Assembly: GCF_030316825.1 (NCBI RefSeq)
Contig: NZ_JASZYU010000001.1
Location: 1,302,001-1,366,000 of the forward strand
Reading direction: 5' to 3'
Source: Variovorax fucosicus
GTDB taxonomy: Bacteria > Pseudomonadota > Gammaproteobacteria > Burkholderiales > Burkholderiaceae_C
Length of the DNA: 64,000 nucleotides
The translations under genes and the position numbers were made by a program. Positions 52,625-61,414 of the stretch are shown here, in pieces. The notes under the pieces are model-generated. The model was not told where the DNA came from and ran no database searches. It saw only the letters and a list, made by a program, of their open reading frames with translations. Every line of letters begins with the position of its first letter. Within the stretch, counting starts at the first letter, position 1.

Positions 52625-52644
52625 GTTCTTGTTGTCTCCTGCAC
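52605..52644. repeat. 20-bp tandem duplication over the AraC gene start
   Basis: Two 20-bp units (52605-52624 and 52625-52644) match at 16 positions; all differences are C/T. Each carries an AGGAG ribosome site on the minus strand. The upstream one serves the ATG at 52624; the second precedes an in-frame TTG at 52603. Confidence 0.6.
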
Positions 52645-52734
52645 GTGGCGCCGGGTGGCGGAGCCAGCCGGGTCTTCGGGGCATCGTAGCGGTGCAGGTC
52701 GACAAGAGGCGGGTCATTTGCGCGGGGACTTTCC

Positions 52735-54537
52735 CTAGTCCGCGTTCGCGATATCCGCAGGCACCCGAATCGGCAACTCCAGCAGCATCTGGCCCATGCC
52801 TTTGCCGAGCGGATCCATGCGCGGCGAGCGCGGCCCGCCGCCGGCCAGCGCGCCGTGCAGCAAAAGGTTCAGGCCGTGGATGCCGGGCAGATGAAAGCGC
52901 TCGACCTCGCCCAGCACGAGATGCGCGAACCAGGTCTTCACCGCCTCCGGCGTCACGGCGGCCCAGATCCAGGGCAGCCACTCGGGCCGGCGCGCGACCA
53001 GGCCGATGTTGGAGAGGTCGCCCTTGTCGCCGCTGCGGGCCCAGGCGAGTGAGATCAGGGGAACCTCGTGCGTGGCGATGCGCAGATCGACTTCCGGCGG
53101 CGCTTTCGTGGGCGCGGCAGCGATCGACGCAAAGGCCGCGGGCCAGGGCGCCGGCCGGGCCTCGCCCTCGGTCACCACGGACACCGGAACCTCCGATTTC
53201 GCGAGCAGGAAGGCCGACGGCTTGATCAGTGGCGACACCGACGGCCGCCCCGCGCCAGGCCCCGTGGTGCCCGGCGCCCACGAGGTGCCGGCCGGCGCGA
53301 CCTCGCGCGCGAACAGTTCCAGCGCCGGCCTGGAGGCATGGTCGACCACCAGCCGCAGCATCACCTCGCGCGCGGCGCCGGTGCGGGCGCGCGGGCCGTA
53401 CAACGACTCGACGCCGAGCAGCTCGACGTGCGTGGCGCTGTAGTCGGCCCAGCCGCGCGCCGCGAACAGCTCGCGCGTGCGCTCGAGGATCGCCTCGCCG
53501 GTGCGCTGCGCCTTGGCGGCTGCGTCGAGCCCGACGATGACCAGGCTGCCGACGCAGCGCCAGCCGTCCTGCGCGGTGGCGGAGACCTTGTAGCTGTCGG
53601 TCGGCGGGCGGCCCCGGGCGCCGTTCACCTGCACGCGGTCTTCGTCCTGCTGCGTGATCACCACGTCGCGGAAGTCGCAGGCCACGTCGGGCAGCAGGTA
53701 GGCGGCCGGGTCGCCGATCTCATAGAGCATCTGCTCGGCCACGGCCGCGCGCAGCATGCGCCCACCGGTGCCGGCCGGCTTGGTGACGCTGAAGCTGCCG
53801 TCGGCCGCGCATTCGACGATCGGGTAGCCGATGTGCGCCCAGTCGGGAATCGCCTGCCAATCGGTGTGCAGCCCGCCGGTTGCCTGGCAGCCGCATTCGA
53901 TGATGTGGCCGGCCAGGCTGCCGCCGGCCAGCCGATCCCAGTCGTCGTCGGCCCAGCCGAATTCGTGCATCAGCGGGCCGAGCGTGACGGCGCTGTCGAC
54001 GCAGCGGCCGGTGACGACCACGTCCGCGCCGGCCGCGAGCGCCTGCCGCACGCCCTGCGCGCCGAGGTAGGCGCTGGCGCTGAGCAGCTTCGCGGGCAGC
54101 GGCTCGCCGGTGAACATGTCCGTCGTGCCCGCCGCGCACAGCGCCGGCAGTTGCGCGCTCACGTCGTCGCCCAACACCACGGCGATGCGTGCCGGGACGC
54201 CAAGCTCGGCAGCGAGCGCACGCAGCGCCGCGGCGCAGGCTTCGGGATGGATGCCGCCCGCGTTGCTCACCACCTTGATGCCACGCACGATGCAATCTGC
54301 CAGCACGTCGCGCATCGCCACGTCGACGAAATCGGTGGCATAGCCCATCTCGGGCTTGCGCAGGCGCGCCGCGGCCAGCACGGCCATGGTGGTTTCGGCC
54401 AGATAGTCGAACACCAGGTAGTCGATCTGCCCGGAATCGACGAGCTGGCGCGCGCCGACGCTGCTATCGCCCCAGAAGCCCGAGGCGCCGCCGATGCGGA
54501 CGACGGAGCGTGGCGTGGACGGGACGGCGGCGGGCAT
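52735..54537 (-). CDS. AtuA-family (DUF1446) acyclic terpene utilisation protein
   Basis: A 600-residue protein. The N-terminal AtuA domain (about 12-450) shows RIGGASGFWGDSSVGARQLV, LVFDYLAETTMAVLAAAR, VVSNAGGIHPEACAAALRAL and DVVVTGRCVDSAVTLGPLMH, all typical of the family. The C-terminal about 110 residues (LISLAWARSGDKGDLSNIGL onward) form the small ferredoxin-like domain often fused to AtuA. AtuA belongs to the citronellol/geraniol (atu) gene set in Pseudomonas; its exact reaction is unclear. Its presence supports an isoprenoid-acid route with the AtuC/F/D-like genes 43 kb away. It starts 87 bp after purT. Confidence 0.88.
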   Translation of the reverse strand: MPAAVPSTPRSVVRIGGASGFWGDSSVGARQLVDSGQIDYLVFDYLAETTMAVLAAARLRKPEMGYATDFVDVAMRDVLADCIVRGIKVVSNAGGIHPEACAAALRALAAELGVPARIAVVLGDDVSAQLPALCAAGTTDMFTGEPLPAKLLSASAYLGAQGVRQALAAGADVVVTGRCVDSAVTLGPLMHEFGWADDDWDRLAGGSLAGHIIECGCQATGGLHTDWQAIPDWAHIGYPIVECAADGSFSVTKPAGTGGRMLRAAVAEQMLYEIGDPAAYLLPDVACDFRDVVITQQDEDRVQVNGARGRPPTDSYKVSATAQDGWRCVGSLVIVGLDAAAKAQRTGEAILERTRELFAARGWADYSATHVELLGVESLYGPRARTGAAREVMLRLVVDHASRPALELFAREVAPAGTSWAPGTTGPGAGRPSVSPLIKPSAFLLAKSEVPVSVVTEGEARPAPWPAAFASIAAAPTKAPPEVDLRIATHEVPLISLAWARSGDKGDLSNIGLVARRPEWLPWIWAAVTPEAVKTWFAHLVLGEVERFHLPGIHGLNLLLHGALAGGGPRSPRMDPLGKGMGQMLLELPIRVPADIANAD

Positions 54538-54597
54538 GGCGCGGAGCCTATGCGGCCCGGCGCGGCGCGGCTTGCGGAAACTGGCTGGGGATTTGCA

Positions 54598-54618
54598 CCC
54601 TCCCCCGGCAGGGGAGGG
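54598..54618. terminator. Perfect GC hairpin after purT
   Basis: CCCTCCCC-CGGCA-GGGGAGGG, an 8-bp perfect stem 7 bp beyond the purT stop. No U-run follows, so it may act as a 3' stabiliser or a Rho-dependent end rather than a strong intrinsic terminator. Confidence 0.4.
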
Positions 54619-54624
54619 AGCAAT

Positions 54625-55842
54625 TCAGTTGGCGGTGCGCGGCTTGACGCAGGCCGCGGCCTCGCGCGCCCGGCTGCGCGCGGTGTCGACATCCGGGGCA
54701 TGCACCAGCGCCACGCCCATGCGGCGCTTGACGAAGCTTTCGGGCTTGCCGAACAGCCGCACGTCGGCGCCCGGCACGCGCATCGCCTCCGCCACGCCGT
54801 CGAACACGATGCCGGTGGCATCGACGCCGCCGTAGATCACCGCACTGGCGCCTGCGCTCTTGAGGGTGGTGTCGACCGGCAGGCCGAGGATCGCCCGCGC
54901 GTGCAGCTCGAACTCGTTCTGCCACTGCGTCGCCATCGTCACCATGCCGGTGTCGTGCGGGCGCGGGCTGACCTCGCTGAACCAGACCGCATCGCCCTTG
55001 ACGAACAGCTCGACGCCGAACAGGCCCTGGCCGCCGAGGTCGGCCGTCACGGCCTGCGCGATCTGCTGCGCCTTCTGCAGCGCGGCCGGCGCCATCGGGT
55101 GCGGCTGCCAGCTCTCGACGTAGTCACCACTCACCTGCAGGTGGCCGATCGGCTCGCAGAAGGCCGTCTGTACGGTGCCGTCGGCAGCGACGGCGCGCAC
55201 CGTCAGCAGCGTGATCTCGTAGTCGAAGTCGATGAAGCCCTCGACGATCACCCGGCCATGGCTCACGCGGCCGCCGGCCATGGCGTAGTCCCACGCCTTC
55301 TGCACGTCGGCCGGGCCGTCGATCTTGCTCTGGCCTTTGCCGGAGCTGCTCATCACGGGCTTGATCACGCAGGGGTAGCCGATGCCTTGTCCGTTCTCGC
55401 CGTCGATCGCGGCCTGCAGCTCGGCCAGCGAGTCGCAGAACTTGTAGGGGCTGGTCGGCAAGCCCAGCGTTTCGGCGGCCAGGCGGCGAATGCCTTCGCG
55501 GTCCATCGTCAGGCGCGCCGCGCGCGCGGTCGGGATCACGCGCACCAAGCCGGCGTCTTCGAGCTGCTGCAGCATCGGCGTGGCAATGGCCTCGATCTCG
55601 GGCACCACGAGCATCGGCTTCTCGGCCTCGATCAGGGCCTTGAGCGCAGCCGGATCGCTCATGGTGATGGTGCGCGCGTGATGTGCCACCTGCTGGCCTG
55701 GCGCGTTCTCGTAGCGGTCGACCGCGATGGTCTCGACGCCGAGGCGCTGCAGGGCGATCAGCACCTCCTTGCCGAGTTCACCGGAGCCGAGCAGCATCAC
55801 GCGGGTTGCAGAGGGGGAAAGAGGGGTTCCAAGCGTCGTCAT
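54625..55842 (-). CDS. purT: Formate-dependent phosphoribosylglycinamide formyltransferase 2
   Basis: A 405-residue ATP-grasp enzyme that makes formyl-GAR from GAR, formate and ATP in purine synthesis. It shows [20 protein letters not shown] at the N-terminus, [19 protein letters not shown] in the ATP-grasp region, and [20 protein letters not shown] and [20 protein letters not shown] near the C-terminus, all diagnostic for PurT. The length equals the E. coli enzyme within about 13 residues. It is a housekeeping gene and divergent from the dehydrogenase gene to its right (60-bp spacer). Confidence 0.96.
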   Translation of the reverse strand: MTTLGTPLSPSATRVMLLGSGELGKEVLIALQRLGVETIAVDRYENAPGQQVAHHARTITMSDPAALKALIEAEKPMLVVPEIEAIATPMLQQLEDAGLVRVIPTARAARLTMDREGIRRLAAETLGLPTSPYKFCDSLAELQAAIDGENGQGIGYPCVIKPVMSSSGKGQSKIDGPADVQKAWDYAMAGGRVSHGRVIVEGFIDFDYEITLLTVRAVAADGTVQTAFCEPIGHLQVSGDYVESWQPHPMAPAALQKAQQIAQAVTADLGGQGLFGVELFVKGDAVWFSEVSPRPHDTGMVTMATQWQNEFELHARAILGLPVDTTLKSAGASAVIYGGVDATGIVFDGVAEAMRVPGADVRLFGKPESFVKRRMGVALVHAPDVDTARSRAREAAACVKPRTAN

Positions 55843-55902
55843 GGCGACGACTTTAATTCACGGCTTGACCCACAATGTCGGATTTTCCAGGAGCTTCCCC
55901 AA

Positions 55903-56751
55903 ATGGCTATTCAGACCGTCGGCATCATCGGCGCCGGCACCATGGGCAACGGCATCGCGCAGGCGTGTGCGGTGGCGGGCGTCAACGTCATCATGGTCGA
56001 CATCGCGCAGACCGCGGTCGACAAGGGCGTGGCCACGGTGTCCGGCAGCCTCGACCGGCTGATCAAGAAGGAAAAGCTGACCGAAGCGCAGAAGACCGCG
56101 GCGCTGGCGCTCATCAAGGGCTCGACCGATTACGCCGAACTCAAGGGTGCGCAGCTGGTGATCGAAGCCGCCACCGAGAACCACGCGCTCAAGCTCAAGA
56201 TCCTGAAGCAGGTCGACGAGCTGCTGGCGCCCGAGGTGATCATCGCGTCGAACACCTCGTCGATCTCGATCACGCAGCTGGCCGCCGCCACCTCGCGCGC
56301 CGACCGTTTCATCGGCATGCATTTTTTCAACCCGGTGCCGATGATGGCGCTGGTGGAGATCATCCGCGGCTACCTCACGAGCGACGCCACCCACGATGCG
56401 GTGAAGGAACTGGCCGTCAAGCTCGGCAAGTCGCCGATCACGGTGAAGAACGCGCCCGGCTTCGTGGTCAACCGCATCCTGGTGCCGATGATCAACGAAG
56501 CGTTCTTCGTGCTGGCCGAAGGGCTCGCCACGGCCGAGGACATCGACGACGGCATGAAGCTCGGCTGCAACCAGCCGATCGGCCCGCTGGCGCTGGCCGA
56601 CATGATCGGCCTCGATGTGTGCCTGGCCGTGATGGAGGTCTACCTGGAGCAGTTCGGCGATTCCAAGTACCGGCCATGCCCGCTGTTGAAGGAAATGGTC
56701 GCTGCGGGCCAACTCGGCCGCAAGACCAAGCGCGGCGTGTACGCTTACTGA
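55903..56751 (+). CDS. 3-hydroxybutyryl-CoA dehydrogenase
   Basis: A 282-residue NAD enzyme of beta-oxidation: GIIGAGTMGNGIAQACAVAG binds NAD; ASNTSSISITQLAAATSRAD and GMHFFNPVPMMALVEIIRG carry the catalytic Ser/His-Glu/Asn set; SPITVKNAPGFVVNRILVPM and a C-terminal GLGRKTKRGVYAY-type end (QLGRKTKRGVYAY) complete the family pattern. It oxidises 3-hydroxybutyryl-CoA or similar short 3-hydroxyacyl-CoA. It overlaps nothing and is followed two bases later by an enoyl-CoA hydratase gene: a compact beta-oxidation pair. Confidence 0.94.
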   Translation: MAIQTVGIIGAGTMGNGIAQACAVAGVNVIMVDIAQTAVDKGVATVSGSLDRLIKKEKLTEAQKTAALALIKGSTDYAELKGAQLVIEAATENHALKLKILKQVDELLAPEVIIASNTSSISITQLAAATSRADRFIGMHFFNPVPMMALVEIIRGYLTSDATHDAVKELAVKLGKSPITVKNAPGFVVNRILVPMINEAFFVLAEGLATAEDIDDGMKLGCNQPIGPLALADMIGLDVCLAVMEVYLEQFGDSKYRPCPLLKEMVAAGQLGRKTKRGVYAY

Positions 56752-56753
56752 CC

Positions 56754-57569
56754 ATGACTGCCATCGCCACTGACCCGCCCGCCGAAGGCTGCATCGACAC
56801 CCAGGTGCTCGACCATGTGCTGCTTATTGGCATCAATCGCCCGGCCAAGCGCAACGGCTGGACGCCGCCGATGTTCAGGCAGCTCGCCGAGGCCTACACG
56901 CGGCTCGACGATGACCCTGCGCTGCGCGTCGGCGTGCTGCACGCGTTCGGCGACCATTTCACCGCGGGCCTCGACCTGCCGGCCGTGGCCGAGTACATGC
57001 GGCGCGGCGAGAAGGCAACGCCCGAAGGGCTGGTGGAGCCGCACGACTTCGGCCTGCCCGGCTACCGCCGGCGCACCAAGCCGATGGTGGTGGCGGTCAA
57101 GGGCATCTGCTTCACGGTCGGCATCGAGCTGATGCTCGGCGCCGACATCGTGGTGGCGGCCGACAACTGCCGCTTTTCGCAGATGGAAGTGCAGCGCGGG
57201 ATCATGGCCACCGGCGGCGCCACGCTGCGCATGGCCGAGCGCGCGGGCGTCGGCAACGCGATGCTGCACCTGCTGACGGCCGACGAGTTCGACAGTGCCG
57301 AGGCCTTGCGCTGCAACTTCGTTCAGAAGGTGGTGCCGGCCGGCCAGGAGCTGGATGCGGCGCTCAAGATCGCACAGCGCATCGCGGCCCAGGCGCCGCT
57401 GGCCGTGGTCGCCACGCGGCTGAACGTGATCAAGGCGGTCGAACAGGGCCCGCTCGCGGCCGTGGCCGAGTTCATCGAGACGCAGAAGCGCTTGTCGAAC
57501 AGCGAGGATGCGGCCGAAGGCGTGCGCTCGTTCGTGGAGCGACGGCCTTCGCGCTTCAGCGGGCGCTGA
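56754..57569 (+). CDS. Enoyl-CoA hydratase/isomerase (crotonase) family protein
   Basis: A 271-residue crotonase. Oxyanion-hole segments are FGDHFTAGLDL and ICFTVGIELMLGADIVVAAD; both catalytic glutamates appear present (in GIELML and in SQMEVQRGIMATGG). It hydrates enoyl-CoA to 3-hydroxyacyl-CoA, the step before the dehydrogenase encoded just upstream. FTAGLDLPAVAEYMRRG is typical of the less specific crotonase/EchA group, so the preferred chain is unknown. Starts two bases after the upstream stop. Confidence 0.9.
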   Translation: MTAIATDPPAEGCIDTQVLDHVLLIGINRPAKRNGWTPPMFRQLAEAYTRLDDDPALRVGVLHAFGDHFTAGLDLPAVAEYMRRGEKATPEGLVEPHDFGLPGYRRRTKPMVVAVKGICFTVGIELMLGADIVVAADNCRFSQMEVQRGIMATGGATLRMAERAGVGNAMLHLLTADEFDSAEALRCNFVQKVVPAGQELDAALKIAQRIAAQAPLAVVATRLNVIKAVEQGPLAAVAEFIETQKRLSNSEDAAEGVRSFVERRPSRFSGR

Positions 57570-57596
57570 CGCTGCGGCGGGAGCGGGCCGGGCGGC

Positions 57597-58490
57597 TCAG
57601 CCGCGGCCGGCGCCGTCGAACTGCCGCATCATCGCGACGGTGTCGTCGCCGCCCAGCCCCGCGGCAACGAAGCTTCGATGGAGTTCGGTGACCATGCCTG
57701 CCAGCGGCAACTGCAGCCGCTCGGCCTGCACGAAGGCCTGCACCGCATCGAGATCCTTCAGCATGTTGTCGATGCGGCCGGTGGGCGTCATGTCGCGTGC
57801 GGCCATCTTGGGGCCGAACTCGCGCAGGATCTGGCTGTCGGCGCGCCCGCCCGCCAGCGCGGCGGGCAGACGGGCCGCGTCCACGCCGCCGGCCTCCGCG
57901 AGGCGCACCGCCTCGGCCATGGCCTGGAAGCTGATCGCGCAAAGTAACTGGTTGACCAGCTTGGTGGTCTGGCCGGCGCCGCTTTCGCCCATGTGCGTGT
58001 AGTTGGCGCAGAGGCTGTCCATCACGGCGCGCGCACGCGCCACGTCGTCCGCGCTGCCGCCCGCCATGACGGTGAGCTGCCCCAGCAGCGCCTTCGGTGC
58101 GCCCCCGGAGAGCGGCGCGTCCACGAATCCCATGCCGGTGCGCTCGCGCAGCGACCGGGCCAGCCGGCGCGTGGCAGGCGGGTCGATCGACGACATGTCG
58201 ATCAGCAGCCGCCGTGCATCGGCCGGGGCAGCCGCGATGCCCGCCTCGCCGAAGATCGCGCGCTCCACCACGGCTGCGGCATTGAGGCTGGTGATGACGA
58301 AGTCGCTTGCCGCGGCCGCTGCGGCGGCAGTGCCCGCGGCCTGCGCGCCCTGCACCTCCAGCGCCGCGACCTTGGCCGGATCGAGGTCGAACACACTCAC
58401 GCTGTGGCCGCAGTCGAGCAGCCGGCGCGCGATGGCGGAGCCCATGATGCCCACGCCGACGACGGCCACGCGCTGACTCGGAAATGCCAT
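57597..58490 (-). CDS. 3-hydroxyisobutyrate dehydrogenase-like beta-hydroxyacid dehydrogenase
   Basis: A 297-residue dehydrogenase: Rossmann start RVAVVGVGIMGSAIARRLLD, substrate motif FVDAPLSGGAPKALLGQLTV, and the catalytic Lys in GAGQTTKLVNQLLCAISFQA. These are the signatures of the 3-hydroxyisobutyrate/tartronate-semialdehyde/glyoxylate reductase family. A LacI-type palindrome lies 70 bp before the start, matching one upstream of the sugar ABC operon, so both are probably under the neighbouring LacI regulator. The natural substrate is likely a sugar-derived beta-hydroxyacid. Confidence 0.88.
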   Translation of the reverse strand: MAFPSQRVAVVGVGIMGSAIARRLLDCGHSVSVFDLDPAKVAALEVQGAQAAGTAAAAAAASDFVITSLNAAAVVERAIFGEAGIAAAPADARRLLIDMSSIDPPATRRLARSLRERTGMGFVDAPLSGGAPKALLGQLTVMAGGSADDVARARAVMDSLCANYTHMGESGAGQTTKLVNQLLCAISFQAMAEAVRLAEAGGVDAARLPAALAGGRADSQILREFGPKMAARDMTPTGRIDNMLKDLDAVQAFVQAERLQLPLAGMVTELHRSFVAAGLGGDDTVAMMRQFDGAGRG

Positions 58491-58559
58491 GGCGAAACTC
58501 TCTTTGTGGTCGGCCGCGATGAGGGACGGGGGCGCCTCGATGTGTGACAGGGCTCTAAA

Positions 58560-58571
58560 GTTACCGGTATC
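58560..58571. promoter_or_regulatory. LacI-type operator (dehydrogenase side)
   Basis: GTTACCGGTATC, centred on the CG typical of LacI/GalR/GntR operators; it shares TACCGGTATC with the site at 59802. It lies in the promoter region of the dehydrogenase gene. Confidence 0.6.
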
Positions 58572-58599
58572 TCTTTGACCCGTCAAGCAGAGAATCCAT

Positions 58600-59655
58600 C
58601 TAGGAACTCTCGCGCTGCTCGATGTGGAACGGAATCAGCACCGTCTCGGCCGGCGGCCGATGCCCGTCGCGCAGGCCGTCGATCGCGCTCAACAGCAACT
58701 CGCCGGCTGCGCGGCCGATGCCCGTGCAGTTCACCGCCACGGTGGTGATGCGTGGATGCGCGGCCCGCGCAACCTCGAAGTCGCCGAAGCCGGCGATCGC
58801 GATGCGCCCTGGCACATCCCATCCGCGCCGCTGGCATTCCATGAGCGCGCCGAAGGCCGACAGATCCGATACGCAGACCACCGCGTCCACGTCGGGCCAT
58901 TGCCGGATCAGCTGAACCACGGCTTCGCCGCCCTGGGCCATGGAGATCGGCGGCTGCCCGAAGCTGATGACCCGGCCGTCGGGCAAGCCCAGTTCGCGGA
59001 TCGCCTGCGCGTAGCCGCGCCGCCGGTCGGCGCCCCGCGTATCGCGGTTGGAAGTGCCGCCGATGAAGGCGATGCGCCGGTAGCCCTTGGCGTGCAGGTG
59101 CCGCACCATGACCGCGGCCGCCTCGGCATTCGAGAAGCCGACCACATGCTCGATCGGCTTGGCAGGCAGATCCCAGGTCTCCACCACCGGAATACCGGCG
59201 GCGCGCAGCATGCTGCGCGCCGCCGTGGTGTGGCTGCCGCCGGTAAGGATCACGCCCTCGGGACGGCGCGTGAGCATCGCCCGGATCAACCGCTCCTCGG
59301 TTTCCACGCGGTAGTCGGTGTAGCCCAGCAGCAGTTGCAGCCCGCGCGCCTCGACGACCTCGGTGAGGCCTTGGGTGGTTTCGGAGAAGTTCGAGTTGTT
59401 CAGCGACGGCAGCAGTGCCGCGACGAAGCCGGAGCGCTTGCTGGAGAAGGTGCGCGCGGTCTGGTCGATCACGTAGCCCATGTCCTCGCAGGCCTGCAGG
59501 ATGCGCTGGCGCAACGCCTCGGAGGTCACGCGTTCGCTTTCAACGCTGCGGTTGAGCGCCCGCGATACGGTCATCTTGGAAACGCCCACGCGCGCGGCGA
59601 CGTCGGCCATCGTCACGGGTCGCAGGGGGGAAGCAGGAGCTTTTTTCGAAGCCAA
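58600..59655 (-). CDS. LacI-family repressor (GntR-like)
   Basis: A 351-residue repressor with an N-terminal HTH (MADVAARVGVSKMTVSRALN, about 16-35), hinge helix and a periplasmic-binding-like sensor domain (FVAALLPSLNNSNFSETTQG; IAIAGFGDFEVARAAHPRIT). The most similar family member I know is E. coli GntR, which binds ATACCGGTAA-type sites; such sites occur at 58560 and 59802. The start is TTG at 59655; the ATG of MADVAARV is a shorter alternative that would cut the N-terminus of the HTH. Divergent from a sugar ABC transporter. Confidence 0.9.
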   Translation of the reverse strand: MASKKAPASPLRPVTMADVAARVGVSKMTVSRALNRSVESERVTSEALRQRILQACEDMGYVIDQTARTFSSKRSGFVAALLPSLNNSNFSETTQGLTEVVEARGLQLLLGYTDYRVETEERLIRAMLTRRPEGVILTGGSHTTAARSMLRAAGIPVVETWDLPAKPIEHVVGFSNAEAAAVMVRHLHAKGYRRIAFIGGTSNRDTRGADRRRGYAQAIRELGLPDGRVISFGQPPISMAQGGEAVVQLIRQWPDVDAVVCVSDLSAFGALMECQRRGWDVPGRIAIAGFGDFEVARAAHPRITTVAVNCTGIGRAAGELLLSAIDGLRDGHRPPAETVLIPFHIEQRESS

Positions 59656-59696
59656 GTCTGAACTCTATTGCAGGCAGGACGCGAAACGCCGGATAC

Positions 59697-59712
59697 GTGA
59701 TATCGATACCAC
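59697..59712. promoter_or_regulatory. LacI-type operator variant near the repressor start
   Basis: GTGATATCGATACCAC is a near-perfect 16-bp dyad with a CG centre and GATACC half site, 42 bp before the repressor gene. It could serve autorepression or DNA looping with the site at 59802. Confidence 0.45.
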
Positions 59713-59801
59713 ATCCACCACTCACCCTGAAGTCCGGTCGACGCCGGAATCCGGCAAGTTTAGTCCGCGAAGCGGGCGATGGCCCGTCCGGGAAAGACCT
59801 A

Positions 59802-59813
59802 GATACCGGTATC
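59802..59813. promoter_or_regulatory. LacI-type operator (transporter side)
   Basis: GATACCGGTATC, a perfect 12-bp palindrome, 87 bp before the ABC transporter ATPase start and divergent from the repressor gene. Its form matches GntR-branch LacI operators. Confidence 0.65.
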
Positions 59814-59899
59814 TTCATTGGTGCCACACTGCGGGCCACTCGATCGCCCCCGATGACCCTCGAAGTTCTCGACCCACGCTCCGGCGCCGCGGCCCGGCC

Positions 59900-61414
59900 A
59901 TGAACGCGCCGTTGCTGCAGTTCCAGTCGGTCAGCAAGCGCTTCGGCGGCACACAGGCCGTGGACAACGTAACGCTCGACGTGCATGCCGGCGAGATCCT
60001 CGCGCTGCTCGGCGAGAACGGCGCCGGCAAGTCGACCCTGATCAAGCTGCTCGCGGGCATCTATCCGGCGGATCAGGGCGAGATCCTGTTCGACGGCCGC
60101 CCGCAGTCCGACTGGCGGCGCGGCGATCGGCGCGAGCAGCCGGTCGCCTTCATCCACCAGGATCTCGGTCTGGTCGAATGGATGACGGTGGCCGAGAACG
60201 TCGGCCTCGGTACCGGCTACCCACGCCGCTTCGGCCTCATCGACTGGTCCGCCGCCAGCGCCATCGCGCGCCGCGTGATGGCGCGAGTGGGCTGCGACAT
60301 CGACCCCGGTCGGCGCGTTTTTTCGCTCACGCGCGCCGAGAAGTCGCTGCTGGCCATCGGCCGCGCGCTCGAAGTGAAAGCGCGGCTGCTGGTGCTCGAC
60401 GAGCCCTCGGCCAGCCTGCCGATGAGCGACGTGGACCGCATGTTCGGCGTGCTGCGCGAACTGCGCCGCGACGGCATGGCGATGCTGTACGTGTCGCACC
60501 GGCTCGACGAGGTGATGGCCATTTCCGACCGCGCGGCCGTCATGCGCGACGGCAAGCTGGTGGCGGTCAAGACCACGGCGCAAAGCAGTGAACACGAACT
60601 GGTCGGGCTGATCGTCGGCAAGGCCCTGTCGGCGTCGGTGGACAAGGCGCCGGCGCCCGCGCGCAGCGAGCCCGTGCTGCAGCTGGACGGCGCCGCCAGC
60701 GGCAATGCCGGCCCCTTGAACCTCGCCGTGCATCGCGGCGAGGTGCTGGGGCTGGTCGGCCTGCGCGGCGCGGGCCACGAAGCCATCAGCCGCGCCATCT
60801 TTGGCCGTGAGCCGCTGTCGGCCGGCCGCATGCGGCTGCTCGGCAATGCCTGCGACTTCACCAGCCCGGCCGATGCCATCCGCGCCGGCGTGGCCTATGT
60901 CGCCGGCGAACGCCTCGAAGAAAACCTGGCCGCGTCGATGACCGTGCTCGAAAACCTGTTTCCCAATGCCGCGCTGCATGGCGACCGCGGCCTGGCGTTC
61001 GACCGCCCGCGCCGCGAGAACGACCATGCGCTCGCGCTGATCCGGCGCTTCGACATCAACCCCCCCGCGCCCTCGGCCGAGGTGCAGCAGCTCTCGGGCG
61101 GCAACCAGCAGAAGGTGGTGCTGGCGCGCTGGTTCCACCTCGACAAGCCGCTGGTGGTGCTCGAGGAGCCGACCGCGGGCGTGGATGTCGGCGCCAAGCG
61201 GCAAATCTACGGGGTGCTGCGCGAGCGTGCGGAGGCCGGCACCGCGCTGATCGTCGTGTCCACCGATTTCGAGGAGATCGCCACCGTCTGCACCCGCGTG
61301 CTGGTCTTTCGCGACGGGCTGATCACGGCCGAACTCACGGGCGACGCGATCGCGGTGGAAAGACTTCTGGCATTGGCAGCAGGCGCGGCAACGCGCGAGG
61401 AGGTTCGCGCATGA
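59900..61414 (+). CDS. Sugar ABC transporter ATPase (RbsA/XylG type, two ATPase domains)
   Basis: A 504-residue double ATPase of the carbohydrate CUT2 class. Domain 1 has Walker A LGENGAGKSTL and Walker B LLVLDEPSASL, but the LSGGQ signature is changed to SLTRAEKSLLA. Domain 2 keeps the signature LSGGNQQKVVLARW, while its Walker A is GLRGAGHEAI, as usual in the family, and its Walker B is VVLEEPTAGVD. One working site per composite pair is expected. A 16-codon reading frame (59853-59903, MTLEVLDPRSGAAARP) ends in an ATGA overlap with this start; it may be chance. Permease start overlaps the stop. Confidence 0.92.
   Translation: MNAPLLQFQSVSKRFGGTQAVDNVTLDVHAGEILALLGENGAGKSTLIKLLAGIYPADQGEILFDGRPQSDWRRGDRREQPVAFIHQDLGLVEWMTVAENVGLGTGYPRRFGLIDWSAASAIARRVMARVGCDIDPGRRVFSLTRAEKSLLAIGRALEVKARLLVLDEPSASLPMSDVDRMFGVLRELRRDGMAMLYVSHRLDEVMAISDRAAVMRDGKLVAVKTTAQSSEHELVGLIVGKALSASVDKAPAPARSEPVLQLDGAASGNAGPLNLAVHRGEVLGLVGLRGAGHEAISRAIFGREPLSAGRMRLLGNACDFTSPADAIRAGVAYVAGERLEENLAASMTVLENLFPNAALHGDRGLAFDRPRRENDHALALIRRFDINPPAPSAEVQQLSGGNQQKVVLARWFHLDKPLVVLEEPTAGVDVGAKRQIYGVLRERAEAGTALIVVSTDFEEIATVCTRVLVFRDGLITAELTGDAIAVERLLALAAGAATREEVRA

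Noticed and set aside
54538-54624. Possible small gene between purT and the AtuA-family gene
   Set aside because: Only 87 bp, mostly a GC hairpin; no start with ribosome site.
59853-59903. A 16-codon leader peptide before the sugar ABC ATPase
   Set aside because: It has an ATGA overlap with the ATPase gene but no clear ribosome site or regulatory codon run; noted only in the gene entry.
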